Assembly (NCBI GenBank): GCA_038049695.1
Contig: CP142461.1
Location: forward strand, 24,187,001 to 24,251,000
Reading direction: 5' to 3'
Length of the DNA stretch: 64,000 nucleotides
Source of the DNA: Cinnamomum chago
Lineage: Eukaryota > Streptophyta > Magnoliopsida > Laurales > Lauraceae
This document shows positions 33,538 to 44,415 of this stretch, one piece after another. How positions within the stretch are numbered: the stretch's first letter is position 1; every line of letters begins with the position of its first letter. The position numbers and the translations under genes were made by a program. Below the pieces are notes generated by a model that was not told where the DNA came from, made no database searches, and worked only from the letters and a program-made list of their open reading frames with translations.

Positions 33538-33774
33538 TTATTCTTCTCTTAATTTATTGTTTTTCTTATTAAGCTCTAGAGATAATGTGTATAATTCTTC
33601 ATAGGCTTGTTGAAGATCATCTTCATCATATTCTTCTTCTTGATTTAATTCACATTGAGATTCTTTTAATTGAATGTTTGAATCTCCAACAGATGGAAGA
33701 ATGAGAGGTCTAGGTGAATCTACACAAAAGTCTAAACAACCTACCTTAGTGGAATCCATATCAAAAGTATTCAT
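33538..33774 (-). pseudogene. Gag-like fragment of the copia derivative
   Basis: A 78-codon minus-strand frame (opening MNTFDMDSTKVGC, ATG at 33772-33774) starts ~85 bp after the PBS. Its C-terminal half (acidic stretch, then QAYEELYTLSLELNKKN) resembles the acidic/coiled-coil region between the two zinc knuckles of the copia polyprotein at 52860-52930 ([17 protein letters not shown]). The gag core is missing, so the element's leader was joined directly to this part. It is cut by the gypsy-LTR chimera at 33526. Confidence 0.6.
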
Positions 33775-33875
33775 TCAAACACAAATCTAGGGTTATAAAC
33801 TCTAGGTTTTCACACCTAATCAAGAGTTCCAAACACTTGATCCTAAAATATAGAGCACGAGGCTCTGATACCAAT

Positions 33876-35461
33876 TGAAAGTCCTTGGATCTTAACCCTA
33901 GAGCGAGGGGGGGGGGGGTTGAATAGGGTGTGCTACAAATATGACCAATTCAAATCAATTTTTAACTCTTTAAGGTAAACTAGTCACATAAGATGATTTA
34001 CCAAACAAGATGCGGAAGCTAAGAAACCAATCGCCACAAGTAAACACACTACACAAAGATTTATAGTGGTTCAGCCTCAATGCCTACGTCCACTACCGGC
34101 TTGTGAACCAATCACCCCATCGGATTTCCACTAATTATGCTTTTTACTAGGCTAAGCAATAACCTTTACAATGTTATTTTTACTAGGCTCAACAACAACC
34201 TTTACAAGATGCTTTTCAAGGCTAAGCAATAACCTTTACAATGTGCTTTTCTAAGGCTAAGCAATAACCTTTACAAATGAAGATTTTCTCTAAGAAGGTG
34301 TCTCTTCAAGAATACTCTAAGAGATACAATTTAAGCACAAATAAAATGCCTCTTAAATAGGCTGATATGAAGGTGTGTTTCAAATTACAAACATACACTA
34401 AAATAAGCTAAAGTGTGTGCACAAGTGTATGAAAGTTTTACTTCAATCAATTTCTACAATGTAGCGCTTAAATGAATGCTTGATGCATTTTAAAATGTAA
34501 GCTCAGAATAATAATGATTGAAGATAAATGCTAATCACAAGAAGGATTCAAACAACTTAAAGAAATGAACTAAAACAAGTTGTATGAATTTTAAAGTCTA
34601 AGAACACTTGTGATTTAGACAAGAGTGTTTGCAAACCATTCTTAATATGCCAAAGATGATAATGAGTTTGCTAAACATCCCCTTCAAAGCTAGACATCAT
34701 GCATTTATGAAAATCCAAAGGTTTAAACATGCATTGATTCTAATTTGAATGGAAATCAAAATAACTAGAAAGAGATACCTTTTTAAAACTCAAGCATTTG
34801 ATTTCCAATGACCTTCTAGCACTCTTGGCTTATTCCACCTCCTTTGGCTCCAATAGGGTCTCAAAGATTCATTAGTCAAGCCTCTAAAAAGGTTGGAATA
34901 GAATGGACTTTATAGGGAAAAACAGTCCAACGGCTAGTTGGTCGGGTCGACCTGGGCCTGGCTAGGTCGACCTGGCCCAATGGTCAAAAAGCCCCAACGG
35001 CTAGTTTCCCGGTCGACCTGGGCCTGGCTCGGTCGATCGGGTACACTAGCCCAACTTCCAGCAGGCCAGCTGGGCCGGTCGACCGGGCACAGGGGCAGGT
35101 CGACCGACCAAACAGGCCTGGGTTGAGTTCCTGAGATTTTACTAAAAGTCTAAAGATGCACTATGGAACTCAAGGCCAGTGTACCTTATGCATACTAAAA
35201 TGATTCTAATAATGAAGAATGTATGCAAGGCACAAACCTAAAAACTCAATTTGATTTTCCAAAATAAATGCACAAAGAATTAGGTTTTCAAAAGTGTTTG
35301 GATTCTAAAACATGCATGAATCAAATTCATTTCAAAAACATGTGCAAATGCAAGTAGAATCCAAGTTTCCAAAGTCAAAAACTAAGAGCTCATGTGTGTG
35401 ATCATTTGATAGTGAATGTGAATGTGCATCCATCAAAATTGCAACAAACAAGAACCTAGCA
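33876..35461 (-). mobile_element. 5' LTR of the pol-less copia derivative (1586 bp)
   Basis: Pairs with 27838-29354. The GGTCGACC island (about 34930-35110) has an extra ~69-bp block containing 'ggtcgacctgggcctggct' again. The G homopolymer near its 3' end is 33906-33919. Confidence 0.9.
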
Positions 35462-35469
35462 GTAAGTCC

Positions 35470-36196
35470 TCAAGGGTAGTATCGCTTCAGGAATTTGCTG
35501 CTAATGGGCAGCATACATCTGTCGCCCTCCATGTTTAGGAGAGTGTATGCGCCGTTGGAGAACACTTTGTCGATGACGAAGGGTCCCTCCCATTTTGGTT
35601 CGAGTTTGCCTTTGGATTTGTGGGCAAAAACCATTGGCCTTTTTACTCCAAGAACCAAGTCGCCATTCTTATAGGCGCGTTGCCTGACCTTCTTGTCGAA
35701 AGATCCTGCCATGCATGCTTGGTACAACTCAATGCTTTGTAGAGCTTTAAGCCGTCTTTCATTGAGATTGTCCAGTTCTTGGAGTCTCAATTTGACATTG
35801 CTTTCTTGCGTCATGTCATTTTGTAAAGATACCCTTAAAGAAGGAATTTGTACTTCTAAAGGGACAACAGCTTCGCACCCATAGACCAAAGAGAATGGTG
35901 TGGTATGGGTTGGCCCTCGAACGGTGGTTCGATAAGCCCACAAAGCTTCAGGTAATTTGTCGCCCCAGTCTCCTTTGTGACTAGAGACCATTTTCTTAAG
36001 GGTTTTGCAGAGTGTCTTATTAAAGGCTTCTGCTAGTCCGTTCGCTGTCTGATTGTACGGAGTCGAAGGAAAACTTTGGATTTTGTACTTGTCGCAGAAC
36101 TTGTAGAATCGGTGACTCCGGAATTGCGGTTCGTTATCATGGACGAATCTTCTACGTATGCCGAAGCGACAAATGATGTTGGTGTGCAAGAAATGA
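35470..36196 (-). pseudogene. Ty3/gypsy integrase C-terminal fragment
   Basis: The minus-strand frame shows the second catalytic Asp in FVHDNEPQF and the catalytic Glu in TANGLAEAFNKTL, then LPEALWAYRTT and TPFSLVYGCEAVVPLE, the standard gypsy integrase core, followed by the GPF.VIDKVFSNGAY and LKRYYP C-terminal segment. It stops at 35470. The first catalytic Asp and the HHCC zinc domain are absent because the sequence is cut at 36196 by the chromodomain element's LTR. The copia derivative inserted just after its stop codon (TSD gtaag, 35462-35466). Confidence 0.88.
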
Positions 36197-36625
36197 TGTT
36201 AGTCTCAAAACATCACATGGTTGGTCGAGCGGTGAAAATCTGACGAACGCAGTTCCTGCACGACGTCGACCGTAGTGCCTGCAGCACCTGCACGACGTCG
36301 ACCGCAGCACCCGCAGCACCTACACGTCTGCGTTCACAGCAACACAGCACAACATCTGTACACCCCACGTGCAGCGCAATACTGCACACACCATATGCAG
36401 TACAACACGTCGTGCACGTCTATCACTGCACAACACCGACGTCCATCGCACCAGCGACCGAAGGGTGATACCCATCCGCACCAAGGGATTCATATGCTTC
36501 ATTTAGCTTCCAAATCACAGTCCATATGTACCAATGAATTGTTTATGCAGCAGTTAGGTCTAGGAGTACCCATCCCACCGCACCATCTGCGTACCAATGC
36601 AACTTTAGCTATTTAGGGGCTAACA
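36197..36625 (-). mobile_element. Short LTR of a chromodomain gypsy element (probable 3' LTR, ~429 bp)
   Basis: The minus strand begins TGTTAGCCCCTAAATAGC at 36625, immediately after a polypurine tract (complement of accctcccccactt, 36626-36639), and plausibly ends GAGACTAACA at 36197. It cuts the integrase frame of the adjacent gypsy fragment. It contains repeated 'tgcacgacgtcgaccg' blocks near 36255-36310. The other LTR is missing, so length and TSD cannot be confirmed. Confidence 0.65.
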
Positions 36626-36637
36626 ACCCTCCCCCAC

Positions 36638-37009
36638 TTAAGCCATGGATGACCTCGTCCGTTTCTGAGCCAGATACTCTGCGATCTCCTTTTCAAACTG
36701 CCACAAAGCGGTTGCCTTGTCCCAAGAGGCTTCATTCTCTTCAGTACCCTCCCATTGTATCAAGTAACTAGTCCTCTGATTCTTCTTGCTTTCGCCCTCA
36801 GTTTTGTCAGCCAAAATCTTTTCAATTTTGTGATTGAACTGAGCACGAATCGTCGGTGGAGCCCTCCGAGACACTCCTCGGCTTATGTCACTTGGATCTT
36901 CATGATAGGGTTTGAGAAAACTAACATGAGAGACTGGATGCACCTTGATCCTTTCAGGCAGATTCAGTCTGTTGATGGACCCAATTTTTTCTTTCCTCTC
37001 CTCTCCCAT
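36638..37009 (-). pseudogene. Chromovirus integrase C-terminus with chromodomain
   Basis: The minus-strand frame contains LPERIKVHPVSHVSFLKPY, the segment that links gypsy integrase to its chromodomain, then KIEKILADK, SYLIQWEGTEENEASWDKATAL and EKEIAEYL, a recognisable chromodomain (aromatic positions Y and W retained). It stops at 36638, just before PPT and LTR, the normal place at the 3' end of chromovirus pol. Upstream coding is lost at about 36972, where the tandem G-like repeat begins, so the first ~12 codons of the open frame belong to that repeat. Confidence 0.85.
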
Positions 37010-39458
37010 CCGCCCCCGGGGTCACCGAGAGGAATCGAATGGAGGGAGGAAAGGGGGAGAAAAAAGGGCATCTATATTTTGTACGGGTATGCCAGATTTT
37101 CTATTCTACTTGGAATTCAGAGATGGTGATCCGGAGATCCACCTTTGCAAGTGGAAAGGAAATCAACCTTTTTTCTAACTTTCCATTGCACACATATTTA
37201 AGAAAAGAGACATTTTTTTAATGCCGTGAGAGGCGATTTTGTTTGCCGTAAAAGGCGATTTTGTGCCGTGAAAGGAGATTTTGTGCCGTGAAAGGCGATT
37301 TTTCCGTGAATGGCATTTTACAGATCTCATCAATAAAGAAAGACAAGAAATGTGATTTTTTGTCTCTTAAAGAAAATACAAAGTACAACAGAAAAGTAAG
37401 AAAGAGAATCTGACTTCTCAGGAGATTGCGGGGACTAGTTCAGATCGACGGTCGCAAGTCATGTATGGACTTCGCCATTGTCCTTCAGATGAGAACGCTT
37501 GATGCTTTGATTCTTTGGCTTGGCTTGGACTTCAGTTTTTTAGAGGACAAGGACCAAGGGAAGGTCCTATATCCAATGAAAAATGAAGAGTCGGGCTGAA
37601 GAGCCGCGTCTTGGCCATGATGAGTAGGAGAAGAGAAGGCTTTTTCTTAGAGAGGAGGGGGGCATAGCTTATGATTGGTTGACTTCTTTGTCAGGCAAGA
37701 GGCTGGTTTCACCTCCTTCATGTATGTAAGAGGATAAAATCAGTTTTCTTTGAGAAGGGCTAGGTTGGCTTTGCAGATGTTCGGAACCTCCTTTGTTTTG
37801 GTGAAGGTCTTGGGGACCAAGTCTTAGGGTAGACCTGGTTCTCTGCAGGTTGAGGCTTCGTGTGGTTCCCACGGGCTTCAGGTTTCTTCGTGTTCGTCCT
37901 TGGTCTCATGGCAGTGACACGTTGCAGGGCGATCTTTTGCTTCTTAGCAGGTGCGATTTTCTCTACGAGAAGTGGGAACGGTCCCAGCTACCCGAAGATG
38001 ATAATCCGGGGAGTAGAGGTCGACCCGGTGTTCTGAGATTTTCCGAGGGAGGTGACGCTTTGGCAGCTAGCAGGGCACTTATGAGTGCACTTGTTCTGCT
38101 TCTCCTAGAGCTTGAGCTGGTACTTGTTCTAATCGAAAGTGATGGTTAATGAAGCTGCCATTGCTAGTTTTGGAAAACTTCTGAAACAAGACCACTTCCA
38201 TTAGTAATCACAAGAATACAGTGATCATAAATGGGAAAGAACTATGGTTTTGTCTTTTCAAATCGCTCGAGGGAGCATGGCCCAGTCCAATCGAGGTGAA
38301 GAAGGCAAAAAGCCATAGAGGATACAATTGTTCTGAACGCAAGTATAGGAGGCTCAGAGCGAGCATTCCAGTGACTGCTAGAAGCAATTGTAGACCATAA
38401 TTCAAATTACCGAGAAGCGAGGCTCACTCGAGGTAAGATGATATAAGGTTGGAGATACAAATGTGTCGGTCGTGAATACAGTAGACCCGGAAGGGCGTAC
38501 TAGCACCGCTAGGCACAAATGTTGCAAATCGCGTCCTTGGAATATGCACGAGATGGGATTTTTTGAAAGGTCAAAATTGGATTCATAAATGAGTGCAAAT
38601 GGTATTCCAATTTGAACGTAAGCTACAAGCGATTTCCGCGAGCTTTTAACCGAAAGGGAAGTAACCAAGATTTCTCAGATATAAACCCAAAAATGACAAT
38701 TTCTTTTCGAAAGTTCTTTTTTTTTTTGAAATTTTTTTTTGAAAGGAACACAAATGTTTTCAATTCGGTCTTATGAAGCGTTAGTAGATAGATCAGCCCC
38801 CAGGTAAGGGTAGGATTACTTAATGAACCCGTTTGGAGGACCCTTGCCTCGAACAGTCTAGCTGTCTCCACACTCTGATCAAGGCTTTTCTTAGATTTAC
38901 TTTGGTCAAAGAACAGAATTGGTGCGACCTTAGTGGGTTTTGAAAATAAAATTTTTGATCTTTTTTTTAATGGATTCATCAAAGAGAATGAACGGTGTCC
39001 CAATCCGAATAAGGGCTCAAACATTTCTGTGAGCACTAAATCCGAAAAGCAGGGGACAAAACTTTCTTAAATTTGATTCCGGAAAAAAGAAAAAAAAAGT
39101 TTTTAAGGAGTTTTTGTTTGGAAATCCCTATCGGACTCATCAAAGAGAAAAGGTGGCCCATTCCCCGATAAGAACAATAGCTGCGAACATTTCTGTGAGC
39201 TATCATGTTCAAAGAAGAGAGGATCAAAGTTTCTCAAAATTGAATCCAAGAAAGAAAAATTAGATTTTCTTTCTTTTTGAATTTTTGTTTCTGAAATAAG
39301 AAAGAATGGAAATAAGGTCAAAGGTAGAAAGTTTCCAAAAATCCCATCTCATATTTTTTTTTGGATGCAAGATCTAACATAGGCCACCAACTAGAAAAGA
39401 GCCTAAGAATTCAAGCATCGTGTTCTCAGATGAACCGGTCCCACCGGGTGTGCCAGCT
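36973..39458 (-). repeat. G-family internal region, tandem copy R1 (2486 bp)
   Basis: A direct repeat of 39459-41928 at an offset of 2486 bp, with roughly nine of ten bases matching by eye. Contains a CT/GA-rich 200-bp start, 'ccgtgaaaggcgattttgt' short repeats (37230-37320), and on the minus strand a frame opening MAASLTITFD near 38145 that is broken by stops here. It adjoins the chromodomain fragment on the left. Confidence 0.75.
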
Positions 39459-41928
39459 TGATGGACCTGATTTTTTCTTTCCTCTCGTCTCCCATCCGAC
39501 CCCGGGGTCGCCGAGAGGAATCGAATGGAGGGAGGAAAGGGGGAGAAAATGGGCATTTATATTTTGTACGAGTATGCCAGATTTTCAATTCTACTTGGAA
39601 TTCAGAGATGGTGATCCAGAGATCCACCTTTGCAAGTAGAAAGGAAATTAGCCTTTTATCTAACTTTCCATTGCACACATATTTAAGAAAAGAGAGGCGA
39701 TTTTATTTGCCGTAAAAGGCGATTTTGTGTCATGAAAGGCGATTTTGCGCCGTGAAAAGCGATTTTTCCGTGAAAGGCATTTTATAGATCTCATCAATAA
39801 AGAAAGACAAGAAATGTGATTTTTTTGTCTCTTAAAGAAAATACAAAGTACAACAGAAAAGTAAGAAAGGTAATCTGACTTCTCAGGAGATTGCGGGGAC
39901 TAGTTCAGATCGACTGTCGCAAGTCATGTATGGACTTCGCCATCGTCCTTCAGATGAGAACGCTTGATGCTTTGGTTCTTTCGCTTGGCTTGGACTTCAG
40001 TTTTTTAGAGGATAAGGACCAAGGGAAGGTCCTATATCCAATGAAAAATGAAGAGACGGGCTGAAGAGCCGCGTCTTGGCCATGTTGAGTAAGAGAAGAT
40101 AAGGCTTTTTCTTGGAGGGGGGGGGGCGCACATGATTGGTTGACTTCTTTGTCAGGCAAGAGGCTGGTTAATCCTCCTTCATGTATGGAAGAGGATAGAA
40201 CCTGTTTTCTTTGAGAGGGGCCAGGTATGCTGGCTTTGCAGATGTTCGGGACCTCATTTGTTTTGGTGAAGGTCTTCGGGAACAAGTCTTAGGGTAGACC
40301 TGGTTCTCTGTAGGTTGAGGCTTCGTGGGGTTGCCACGGGCTTAAGGCTTCTTCGTGTTCGCCCTTGGTGTCATGGCAGTGACACGTTGCAGGGCGATCT
40401 TTTGCTTCTTAGCAGGTGCGGTTTCCTCTACGGGAAGTGGGAATGGTCCCAGCAGCCCGAAGATGATAGTCTGGGGAGTGGAGGTCGACCCGGTGTTCTG
40501 AGATTTTCTGAGGGAGGTGACGCTTCGACAGCTAGCAGGGCGCTTATGATTGCGCTTGTTCTGCTTCTCCTGGAGCATGAGCTGGTACTTGTTCTCATCG
40601 AAGGTGATGGTTAATGAAGCTGCCATTGTTAGTTTTGGAAAACTTCTGAAACAAGACCACTTCCATTAGTAATCACAAGAATACAGTGATCATAAATGGG
40701 AAAGAACTATGGTTTTGTCTTTTCAAATCGCTCGAGGGAGCATGGCCCAGTCCAATCGAGGTGAAGAAGGCAAAAAGCCATAGAGGATACAATTGTTCTA
40801 AACGCAAGTATAGGAGGCTTAGAGCGAGCATTCCAGTGACTGCTAGAAGCAATTGTAGACCTTAATTCAAATTATTGAGAAACGAGGCTCACTCGAGGTA
40901 AGATGATATAAGGTTGGAGATACAATGTGTTGGTCGTGAATACAGTAGACTCGGAAGGGCGTACTAGCACCGCTAGGCACAAATGTTGCAAATCGCGTCC
41001 TTGGAATAGGCACGAGATGAGATTTTTTGAAAGATCAAAATCGGATTCATAAAAGAGAACAAATGGTATTCCAATCCGAACGTAAGCTACAAGCGATTTC
41101 CGCAAGCTTTTATCAGAAAGGGAAGGAACCAAGATTTCTCAGATGTAAACCCAAAAATGACGATTTTCTTTTTCAAAGTTTTTTTTTTTTAATTTTTTTT
41201 TGAAAGGAACACAAATGTTTTCAATTCGGTCTTATGAAATGTTAGTAGATAGATCAGCCCCTAGGTAAGGGTAGGATTACTTAATGAACCCGTTTGGAGG
41301 ACCCTTGCCTCGTACAGTCTAACTGTCTCCACACTCTGGACAAGGCTTTTCTTAGATCCACTTTGGTCAAAGAACACAATTGGTGCGACCTTAGTGGGTT
41401 TTGAAAATAAAAATTTTGATCTTTTTTTTAATGGATTCATCAAAGAGAACAAACGGTGTCCCAATCCGAATAAGGGCTCAAACATTTCTGCGAGTGCTAA
41501 ATCCGAAAAGCAGGGGACCAAACTTTCTTAAATTTGATTCCGAAAAAAAGAAAAAAAAATTTTAAGGAGTTTTTTTTTTTGAAGAGTTTTTTTTTTTTTT
41601 TGAAATCCCTATCGGACTCATCAAAGAGAAAAGATGGCCCATTCTCCGATAAGAACAATAGCTGCGAACATTTCTGTGAGCTATCAAGTTCAAAGACGAG
41701 AGGATCAAAGTTTCTCAAAATTGAATCCAAAAAAGAGAAATCTGTTTTTCTTTTTCTTTTTTTTAAATGAGAAAGAATGGAAATAGGTTCAGAGGTAGAA
41801 ATTTTCCAAAAATCCTATCTCATGTTTTTTATTGGATGCAAGATCCAACATAAGCCACCAACTAGGAAGGAGCCTAAGAATTCAAGCATCGCGTTCTCAA
41901 ATGAACGGCGTCCCACCAGGTGGTGTTT
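39459..41928 (-). repeat. G-family internal region, tandem copy R2
   Basis: The second tandem copy. On the minus strand it follows a G-family LTR 3' end (41929-42160) directly, as an internal region would, beginning AAACACCACCTGGTGGGACG. A minus-strand frame at 40342-40626 (94 codons, opening MAASLTITFDENKYQ) is intact here; it has no domain I recognise and may be the first ORF of the element. Confidence 0.7.
40342..40626 (-). CDS. Unrecognised short ORF of the G-family interior
   Basis: 94 codons, Lys/Arg/Gln-rich, opening MAASLTITFDENK and ending ANTKKP. The homologous frame in R1 (near 37870-38150) has stop codons. No gag zinc knuckle or other known motif was found. It may be only the 5' end of a once longer frame, because the downstream minus-strand sequence has scattered similar short frames. 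Confidence 0.35.
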   Translation of the reverse strand: MAASLTITFDENKYQLMLQEKQNKRNHKRPASCRSVTSLRKSQNTGSTSTPQTIIFGLLGPFPLPVEETAPAKKQKIALQRVTAMTPRANTKKP

Positions 41929-42160
41929 TGTTGCAGTAGAGTTTCTTTAGAGTAGCAGAGCTTTTGGGAATTCTGGATGATCTTTCTGGCTGATTTTTCT
42001 GATCCGTTCTTCTTAGAATGATCTCCAATTTATAGGCCTTTGGTAGCCATTTAGGAGTGTTTATGAGCTTTAATGGCTTTAAAGCTCCATGATGGGAGTT
42101 ACAAGCTTTTATTTCTTGATTTTGTAACTCCTTTTTCCTTGAATCTGATTGGCCGATGGA
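41929..42160 (-). mobile_element. G-family LTR 3' end (copy G5)
   Basis: Matches 12750-12985 of the G1 LTR, including the TATAAAT-type promoter (complement of 'ccaatttatagg', near 42026) and the terminal minus-strand ...CTACTGCAACA. It is joined head-to-head to copy G4 at 42161. Confidence 0.75.
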
Positions 42161-43018
42161 TGTTGACACCAAAAATGTCACTTTGCCTCTTCAACATCAA
42201 GAAGCTACATGAAGCCGCATCCTACTACAAACAGGCAATGCCGCTTCAAGCATCAGATCTTGTCAGAATCACTTGAAAACTAATAGATCCTTCAAGGCAG
42301 CCAAAAGAAGAGTTCACATGAAGTTTCGGGCCATACCGACATCATTTGGCCTAACTTCACTCCTCCGGCAGCCAAACAGGCGCTCCTGGTGGCGGCGTTG
42401 AAGACATCAAAACTTTGATCTGAGCCTACGGATGGTCTCAAAATACCTCCAAAAGGCTCCAAGTCAAATTTCAGGTCATTCCGACAATGTTTGACCAGAC
42501 TTCGACGCTCCGAAAGAAGATCAAGCCCCTCGGCGGTGAGAACCATCGGGACCATTACTTATCAAACGGAGCACATGGGTGGCTTCAATATGCTCCAAAA
42601 GGGTTGCACATTATATTTCAGGTCATTCCGACAAACGTTTGACCCAACTTTGACGTTCCGAAAGAAAATCAAGGCTACCGGCGGCGGGAACCCAAATGGC
42701 TTCAAAACTCAAACGAAAGCCCATGGTTGGCCCTATCTATTGCTCGGGAAGCTCCACGTCAAATCTCAGGTCATTCCGACATCGTTTGACCTAGTTTCAA
42801 CTCTTGACAAAAATTAGCAACTCTGCGTGCAAAGTCTTCGGCTTTTCCAAAAAATAGGAAACTTTGTGCCCGGTTTTGCACGACTTCTCGTTGGGTTTCT
42901 CCAGCAGAACCAAGCCAAAAAATGAGGAAAAATGTCATGAAATATTCAGGAGAAAAAAGAAGAAAAAAAGCTCGAAAAACAGCCGAAAAAACGGCGACCA
43001 AAAGGGAAAATCCCCCCT
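42161..43018 (+). mobile_element. G-family LTR 5' part (copy G4)
   Basis: Starts TGTTGACACCAAAAATGTCA and matches the reverse complement of 6440-7454 and 13540-14700 through 'cggcgaccaaaagggaaaat'. There the other copies turn into a TTCGAA array or a short GC-rich block, while this copy turns into a pyrimidine tract. Confidence 0.8.
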
Positions 43019-43610
43019 CTCCCTCTTTCTTCCTCTTTCCCCCCTCCTTTATTTTCTTCCCCTCTCTCATTTTTTCTTTCTCCCTCCCCCCTCTCTATTT
43101 TCCCTCCCTCCTTCCCTCCCTTCCTCTTCTTCTTTCTCCTACCCCCTCCTCTTCCACTCCTTCCCCCTCGCCCTCCTAGTCGCCGACGAGGAGGGAGATC
43201 AAGTGGCAATGCTGCACCAGGCAGAAATCCTGCCGCCTGATCTCCCTCCCCGTCTACGGCTGGGAGAAGGAGAGGGAGAGGGGGAGTGGAGTGGGGTGGG
43301 GGAAGGGAAGGAGAGAGAAGAAGAGGAAGGAGAGTGGGAGAGAAAATAGAGGAGGGAAGAGGGAGGAAGAAACGAGGGTGGAGGGGGAGGGGGGGAAGGG
43401 AAGGAGAGAGAATAAGAGGAAGGGAGAGAGGGAGGGGAAATAGAGGAGGGGGGAGGGAGGAAGAAACAGGGAGAGGGGGAGAAAAAAGAGGAAGGAGGAG
43501 GGAGGAAGAAAGAGGGAGAGGGGGGAGGCTGGCTGGGGATCCCTCCTTGCCGGAGACTGGGAGGGTGGGGTGGGGGAGAGGAAAAGGGAAAGGGAGGAGG
43601 GGTAGTTTAG
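43010..43610. repeat. Large pyrimidine/purine inverted repeat
   Basis: 43010-43180 is almost pure C/T and 43260-43610 almost pure G/A. The two arms are imperfectly complementary, and the centre (about 43183-43265) is itself inverted: gaggagggagatca against tgatctccctcc. Long open frames on both strands here are compositional, Pro/Leu/Ser-rich one way and Gly/Arg/Glu-rich the other. Such DNA can form triplex or hairpin structures. Confidence 0.8.
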
Positions 43611-44250
43611 GAGTGAAATTTTTTTTCTTTGCAGTGTGGAGAGACACTTTTATGGTGCCAATAGAACTCCCCAATGACAAAAACACTCGTGTGTCATTTT
43701 TTTCAGATTTTTTCTTTAATACATCATTTAAGAGAAATGATCAAGTCCAACCCAAATGATCTAAGTAAGGCCCACTTCATCCAGTACCCTTATGCATAGA
43801 TGCTTTAAAAGTATGGTGCATATGGAATCCAAATGATTGAAAACTAGCTTCATTAAATGGTTATGATAATCAAGATTAAGTAGAAACTTAAGCCATATGA
43901 GAATCAAGAAGAAAGAAAACTAGACCAATTATGGCATTGTGATCACTGTCAATATTTGATTAATGCTCGTAAAGTGATTTTTGGGTTGGTTTAAGGACAA
44001 AAGAAGGTTAAGAAAAGGCAAAAGCATATCATAAGGGTATTTTTTTCATTTTTTAAAATTATCTTATGGGGAGGACTTGATTTGAAAAATGGAAAACTTT
44101 TATATCTTTCTGAAATATTCAAATCCTCATGTACTTTTTAAAAATGAGTGAAAAGTTTTATATTTTTAAATCTTCCTTTATAAAAAAGAACTTGCATTAC
44201 AAAGGAATAGGAAAGACAATAGAAGAATTTAAAAATAATAAGCGCCAATA
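43611..44250. other. No gene recognised
   Basis: AT-rich unique-looking DNA between the purine tract and the left inverted-repeat arm. Only short open frames, no domain, no terminal repeat seen. Confidence 0.45.
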
Positions 44251-44252
44251 TT

Positions 44253-44415
44253 AAAAAAAGGATTTTACCTGAAAACTTCCGTTAGATTTACTGTATACCT
44301 AAAAGAACCTAAAAGATATGAATCAACCGTAGTAGTCGCATGTGCTCTTTTTTGTTCAATTTTGTTTTATTGTTTTGTCGAGCGACGATATCCCTGCTCG
44401 CCTACATATACAAGC
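44253..44415 (+). repeat. Left arm of a ~150-bp inverted repeat
   Basis: Pairs with 47927-48080 in inverse orientation: shared blocks are ggattttac/gtaaaatcc, cctaaaagatatgaat/attcatatcttttagg, ttattgttttgtc/aaaacaataaa and gatatccctgctcgcc/gagcggggatatc. Possible TIRs of a decayed DNA transposon, but no flanking duplication is evident. Confidence 0.65.

Larger units (their letters stand above)
27838..35461 (-). mobile_element. Complete but pol-less SIRE-like copia derivative, TSD gtaag
   Basis: Minus-strand element: 5' LTR 33876-35461, PBS complement of ggctctgatacca (33861-33873, initiator tRNA-Met), interior 29355-33875, PPT just before the 3' LTR (complement of atctccccctttgc at 29355), 3' LTR 27838-29354. 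Flanked by gtaag at 27833-27837 and 35462-35466. The interior has no protease, integrase, RT or RNase H. It holds a gag-like fragment, a chimeric gypsy-LTR insert and the H3-tail ORF. It therefore depended on enzymes from a relative such as the element at 50119-62575. Several CTCCCCCTT tracts between 29355 and 29720 resemble the repeated PPT-like sequences 3' of pol in that relative. Confidence 0.92.

Noticed and set aside
42946-43759. Long Pro/Leu-rich and Gly/Arg-rich ORFs on both strands
   Set aside because: They arise from the purine/pyrimidine tract, overlap on opposite strands and have no domain.
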